This document shows positions 38,154 to 41,079 of a stretch of 41,079 bases of DNA, piece by piece. The first letter of the stretch is position 1. Each line of letters begins with the position of its first letter. The notes beneath the pieces are model-generated. The model did no database searches and was not told the origin of the DNA. It was given only the letters and a program-made list of their open reading frames with translations. The position numbers and the translations under genes are program-made. This DNA comes from Actinoplanes palleronii. Its GTDB lineage: Bacteria; Actinomycetota; Actinomycetes; Mycobacteriales; Micromonosporaceae. The stretch spans positions 1 through 41,079 of the forward strand of contig NZ_BOMS01000091.1 of assembly GCF_016862315.1 (NCBI RefSeq), in the 5' to 3' direction.

Positions 38154-41066
38154 ATGCGCAGAAGACGCGGCCTGGCCCTGATAGGTGCCGCTCTGCTCGC
38201 CGTTCCCCTCGTCCCCGGAGCCGCACGCGCCGACGCGACCTATCCGTTCCGCGATCCGGCCCTTCCGCTGGCGGCGCGGGTCGACGACCTGGTCGCCCGG
38301 CTGACGCTGCCGGAGAAGCTCTCGATGCTCCACCAGTACCAGCCGGCCGTCCCGCGCCTCGGCCTCGCCGTGTTCAAGGCCGGCACCGAGGCACTGCACG
38401 GCGTGGCCTGGTCCAACGACTACGACGCCGGTGGCGCCAAGATCGACGCGACCGCGACGGTGTTCCCGCAGGCGGTCGGGCTGGCCAGCACGTGGGACCC
38501 GGCGCTGATCGAGCGGGTCGGCTCGGCGGTCGGCGACGAGGCCCGCGGCCTGCACGCGCAGGACCCGACGGTGTGGGGCCTGAACCTCTGGGCGCCAGTG
38601 GTCAACCTGCTGCGCGACCCGCGCTGGGGCCGCAACGAGGAGGGTTACTCCGAGGACCCGCTGCTGACCGGGGCGATCGCCACCGCGTACGGGCAGGGGC
38701 TGCAGGGTGACGACCCGGACCACCTGAAGACCGCGCCGACACTCAAGCACTACGCGGCGTACAACAACGAGACGCTCCGCGACCGGACCTCGTCGAACGT
38801 CCCGCAGCGGGTGCTCAACGAGTACGACCGCGAGCCGTTCCGGATCCCCCTGCAAGCCGGGGCCGCGACCGGCGTGATGGCCTCCTACAACCTGATCAAC
38901 GGGCGGCCGGCCACCGTGGACCCGGACCTGGGCACGCTGGTCCGGGGCTGGAGCGACCGGCGGCTGTTCAACGTCTCGGATGCCTGGGCGCCGACCAACC
39001 TGACCGGCTCGCAGGCCTACTTCGCGACTCAGGCCGAGGCGGACGCCGCGGTGGTCACGGCCGGGTTGGACAGCTTCACGGTCAACGACACCAACGGCGA
39101 GCCGACCACCACCGCGCTGCAGCAGGCGCTCGACCGGGGTCTGCTGACCGAGGCGCAGGTGGACACCGCGGTCGGGAACGCGCTGAGCATCCGTTTCCGG
39201 CTCGGCGAGTTCGACCCGGACGGCGGCCCGTACGCGAAGATCCCCACGTCGGTCGTGGACAGTCCCGCGCACCGCAAGCTGGCTCGGGAAGCCGCGGCCG
39301 AGGCCGCGGTGCTGCTGAAGAACGACGGCAACGCGCTGCCGCTGAAGACCGGCGGTTCGGTCGCGGTGGTCGGTCCGCTGGCCGACTCGCTCTTCACCGA
39401 TTGGTACGGCGGACAGCTCCCGTACCAGGTGACCGCGCTGGACGGCATCACCGCGCGGGCCGGCACGGTGTCCACCGCCGCGGGCGCCGACCGGATCGCC
39501 CTCAAGGACGTCACCACCGGCCGGTACGTGACGGCCGCCGACCCGGAAGCGGTCGCCGCGACCGGGGTGGGACCGGACGCGGCCGCCCAGTTCGACTCAG
39601 TGGACTGGGGCGACGGGGTGTCGACGCTGCGCAACGCCGCGAACGGCACGTACCTCGGCTACAACTGGGGCCCGTTCGTCACCCACGACACCGCACCGAC
39701 CGGCTGGTTCGTCCAGCAGCAGTTCAGAGTGGAGCCGCAGGCCGACGGCACGGTGGTGCTGCACTACGCCGGCTACGAGACGCAGGAGAGCTGGTTCGGC
39801 CCGAACACCTACGTGACGGTCGGCGCGGACGGCGCACTCGGCCTGGGTTCGGCGACCGCGGCCGGCGCCGCGCACTTCGCCAAGGAGGTGCTCGTCGACG
39901 GCGTGGCCGCGGCGGCGGCATCGGCGAAGGGCAAGCAGACCGCCGTCGTGGTGGTCGGGACGAACCCGTTCGTGGCCGGCAGGGAGGCGCACGACCGCAC
40001 CGGGCTGGCCCTCGGCGCCCGGCAGGAAGCGCTGATCGAGGCGGTCCGCGCGGCCAACCCGCACACCGTGGTGGTGCTGCAGAGCAGCTATCCGGAGGCG
40101 ATCACCTGGGCCCAGCGGGACGTGCCGGGCATCGTCTGGACCACGCACGCCGGCGCGGAGACCGGCAACGCCCTGGCCGACGTGCTCTACGGCGACGTCA
40201 ACCCGTCCGGCAAGCTGACACAGACCTGGTACTCCTCGGTCGCGGACCTGCCGGCGGACCTCAACGAGTACGACATCGTCAAGTCCCGGCAGACGTACCT
40301 CTACAGCGACGCGACGCCGCTCTACCCGTTCGGCCACGGGCTGTCGTACAGCACGTTCCGGTACAGCGGGCTCCGGGTGGCCGGCGGCAAGGTCAGCGTG
40401 ACCGTCACCAACACCGGCAAGCGGGCCGGTGACGAGGTGGTCCAGCTCTACACCCACCAGCGCACCTCCCGCGACGTCACCGCGACCAAGCAGCTCCGCG
40501 ACTTCCGCAAGGTGCACCTGGCGGCCGGGCGGAGCACCGTCGTGACGTTCGCGCTCACTCCGGCCGACCTGGCCCGCTGGGACGTCACCCGGCAACGCTG
40601 GGTGACTGAGACGTCGGTATACGACGTGCTGGTCGGCGCGTCGTCGAGTGACATCCGGCAGCGTGCGGCCCTGCCGGTGCGCGGCGAGACGATCCCGGCC
40701 CGTGACCTGTCCGCGGTGACCAGGGCGGAGACGTTCGACGACTACGCCGGGGTGCGCCTGCTCGACGAGAGCAAGGCAAGCGGCACGGTGGTGGGTGCGG
40801 TCACTGCGGGTGACTGGATTGCTTTCCGGGATGCCGCGCTGCGCGGCGGAAAGACCTTCACCGTACGGGCGTCCGGCGCCGGGACCGTCCAGCTCCGGCT
40901 GGGCTCACCGGGCGGGCGGCTGCTGGGCACGGCCACCGTGCCGGACACCGGCGGGATCTATACGTACGCGGACGTCACCGCACCGCTGGCGGCCGTGCGT
41001 GGCCGCCGGGACGTCTACCTGCTGCCCAGTCCCGGGCTGCGGCTGGCGTCGTTCGGGATCCGATGA
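38154..41066 (+). CDS. Secreted GH3 glycosidase with beta-trefoil-like insert and CBM6-like module
   Basis: A 970-residue exported glycosidase. Signal peptide: M-R-R-R-R then a hydrophobic helix and A-R-A cleavage near 26. The GH3 N-domain (about 30-370) has K-H-Y-A-A-Y (198-203) and the nucleophile Asp276 in F-N-V-S-D-A-W, in the form seen in beta-xylosidase/beta-glucosidase enzymes. The GH3 C-domain starts near 385. It is interrupted at about residues 440-582 by a repeat-like region (T-T-G-R-Y-V-T, A-N-G-T-Y-L-G-Y, P-N-T-Y-V-T-V) resembling a beta-trefoil or fascin-like fold, then resumes with V-V-V-V-G-T-N-P-F. An FnIII-like domain (about 740-825) and a C-terminal CBM6-like module from about 845 (E-T-F-D-D-Y-A-G-V) follow. 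ATG at 38154 is chosen with GGAG 6 bases upstream; an in-frame TTG at 38142 overlaps that site. Confidence 0.92.
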   Translation: MRRRRGLALIGAALLAVPLVPGAARADATYPFRDPALPLAARVDDLVARLTLPEKLSMLHQYQPAVPRLGLAVFKAGTEALHGVAWSNDYDAGGAKIDATATVFPQAVGLASTWDPALIERVGSAVGDEARGLHAQDPTVWGLNLWAPVVNLLRDPRWGRNEEGYSEDPLLTGAIATAYGQGLQGDDPDHLKTAPTLKHYAAYNNETLRDRTSSNVPQRVLNEYDREPFRIPLQAGAATGVMASYNLINGRPATVDPDLGTLVRGWSDRRLFNVSDAWAPTNLTGSQAYFATQAEADAAVVTAGLDSFTVNDTNGEPTTTALQQALDRGLLTEAQVDTAVGNALSIRFRLGEFDPDGGPYAKIPTSVVDSPAHRKLAREAAAEAAVLLKNDGNALPLKTGGSVAVVGPLADSLFTDWYGGQLPYQVTALDGITARAGTVSTAAGADRIALKDVTTGRYVTAADPEAVAATGVGPDAAAQFDSVDWGDGVSTLRNAANGTYLGYNWGPFVTHDTAPTGWFVQQQFRVEPQADGTVVLHYAGYETQESWFGPNTYVTVGADGALGLGSATAAGAAHFAKEVLVDGVAAAAASAKGKQTAVVVVGTNPFVAGREAHDRTGLALGARQEALIEAVRAANPHTVVVLQSSYPEAITWAQRDVPGIVWTTHAGAETGNALADVLYGDVNPSGKLTQTWYSSVADLPADLNEYDIVKSRQTYLYSDATPLYPFGHGLSYSTFRYSGLRVAGGKVSVTVTNTGKRAGDEVVQLYTHQRTSRDVTATKQLRDFRKVHLAAGRSTVVTFALTPADLARWDVTRQRWVTETSVYDVLVGASSSDIRQRAALPVRGETIPARDLSAVTRAETFDDYAGVRLLDESKASGTVVGAVTAGDWIAFRDAALRGGKTFTVRASGAGTVQLRLGSPGGRLLGTATVPDTGGIYTYADVTAPLAAVRGRRDVYLLPSPGLRLASFGIR

Positions 41067-41079
41067 GACTCGCGGCGGG

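Noticed and set aside
1..41079. Mobile elements, prophage genes, CRISPR arrays, tRNA or rRNA genes
   Set aside because: No transposase, integrase, phage structural gene, spaced direct-repeat array or recognisable RNA gene was seen; a covariance-model scan for small RNAs was not possible.

Overview
The window is about 41 kb of very GC-rich DNA with GC-biased third codon positions, frequent GTG and TTG starts and strong GGAGG-type ribosome binding sites. The gene families point to a filamentous actinomycete: GlnII, a ClgR-like regulator, an HTH-DUF5753 plus PF04672-type methyltransferase pair, a maltokinase-cap protein, an IdeR/DmdR-type iron box, and abundant TetR/MarR regulators. Actinoplanes or a close Micromonosporaceae relative is my best guess; this is an inference from family content, not a database match. 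No rRNA, tRNA, insertion sequence, prophage or CRISPR array is visible. It looks like ordinary chromosome-arm or accessory territory.

Layout, left half. 1-1.65 kb: CBS-domain protein, aminoglycoside-nucleotidyltransferase-like gene, small membrane protein. 1.74-5.71 kb (minus): a tightly coupled four-gene operon of an LRR protein, an alkaline-phosphatase-superfamily hydrolase and two radical SAM enzymes. These match the uncharacterised STM4015/STM4013/STM4012/STM4011 families, and the usual STM4014 partner is not in the operon. This is the best candidate in the window for an undescribed system. 5.8-9.05 kb: a membrane protein, an orphan emfourin-like M4-protease inhibitor, and an iron-box-controlled siderophore-interacting protein overlapping a uridine-kinase-like gene. 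9.1-14.5 kb: a signalling block with a single-domain response regulator, a chemoreceptor, a ferric-reductase-like membrane protein, a PAS-SpoIIE phosphatase, an RsbW-like kinase and a STAS antagonist. 14.6-16.7 kb: GlnII and a tandem universal stress protein. 16.7-18.6 kb: a TetX-like flavin monooxygenase divergent from a TetR regulator, with two identical operators between them.

Right half. 18.7-22.3 kb: HTH-DUF5753 regulator, PF04672-type methyltransferase, a short Rho paralogue and a ClgR-like regulator. 22.3-24.3 kb: an L,D-transpeptidase and a luciferase-family oxidoreductase. 24.4-29.2 kb: PfkB kinase and TetR (minus), divergent from an acyl-CoA dehydrogenase / SDR / acyl-CoA dehydrogenase operon (plus) that ends in a 27-bp-arm hairpin. 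29.3-33.2 kb: lipoprotein, polysaccharide deacetylase, orphan maltokinase-cap protein, and a MarR / alpha-beta-hydrolase divergent pair. 33.2-41.1 kb: a secreted TPP-II-like subtilase, a CoA-disulfide-reductase-like flavoprotein, and a secreted GH3 enzyme with an inserted beta-trefoil-like region and a C-terminal CBM6-like module.

Two sequence-level patterns cut across the genes. A family of four related hairpin elements sits at gene 3' ends (7.29, 18.61, 24.31 and 31.74 kb); one copy is a perfect 55-bp palindrome. Two convergent gene pairs (16.72 and 30.01 kb) share a single CTAG that provides both stop codons.
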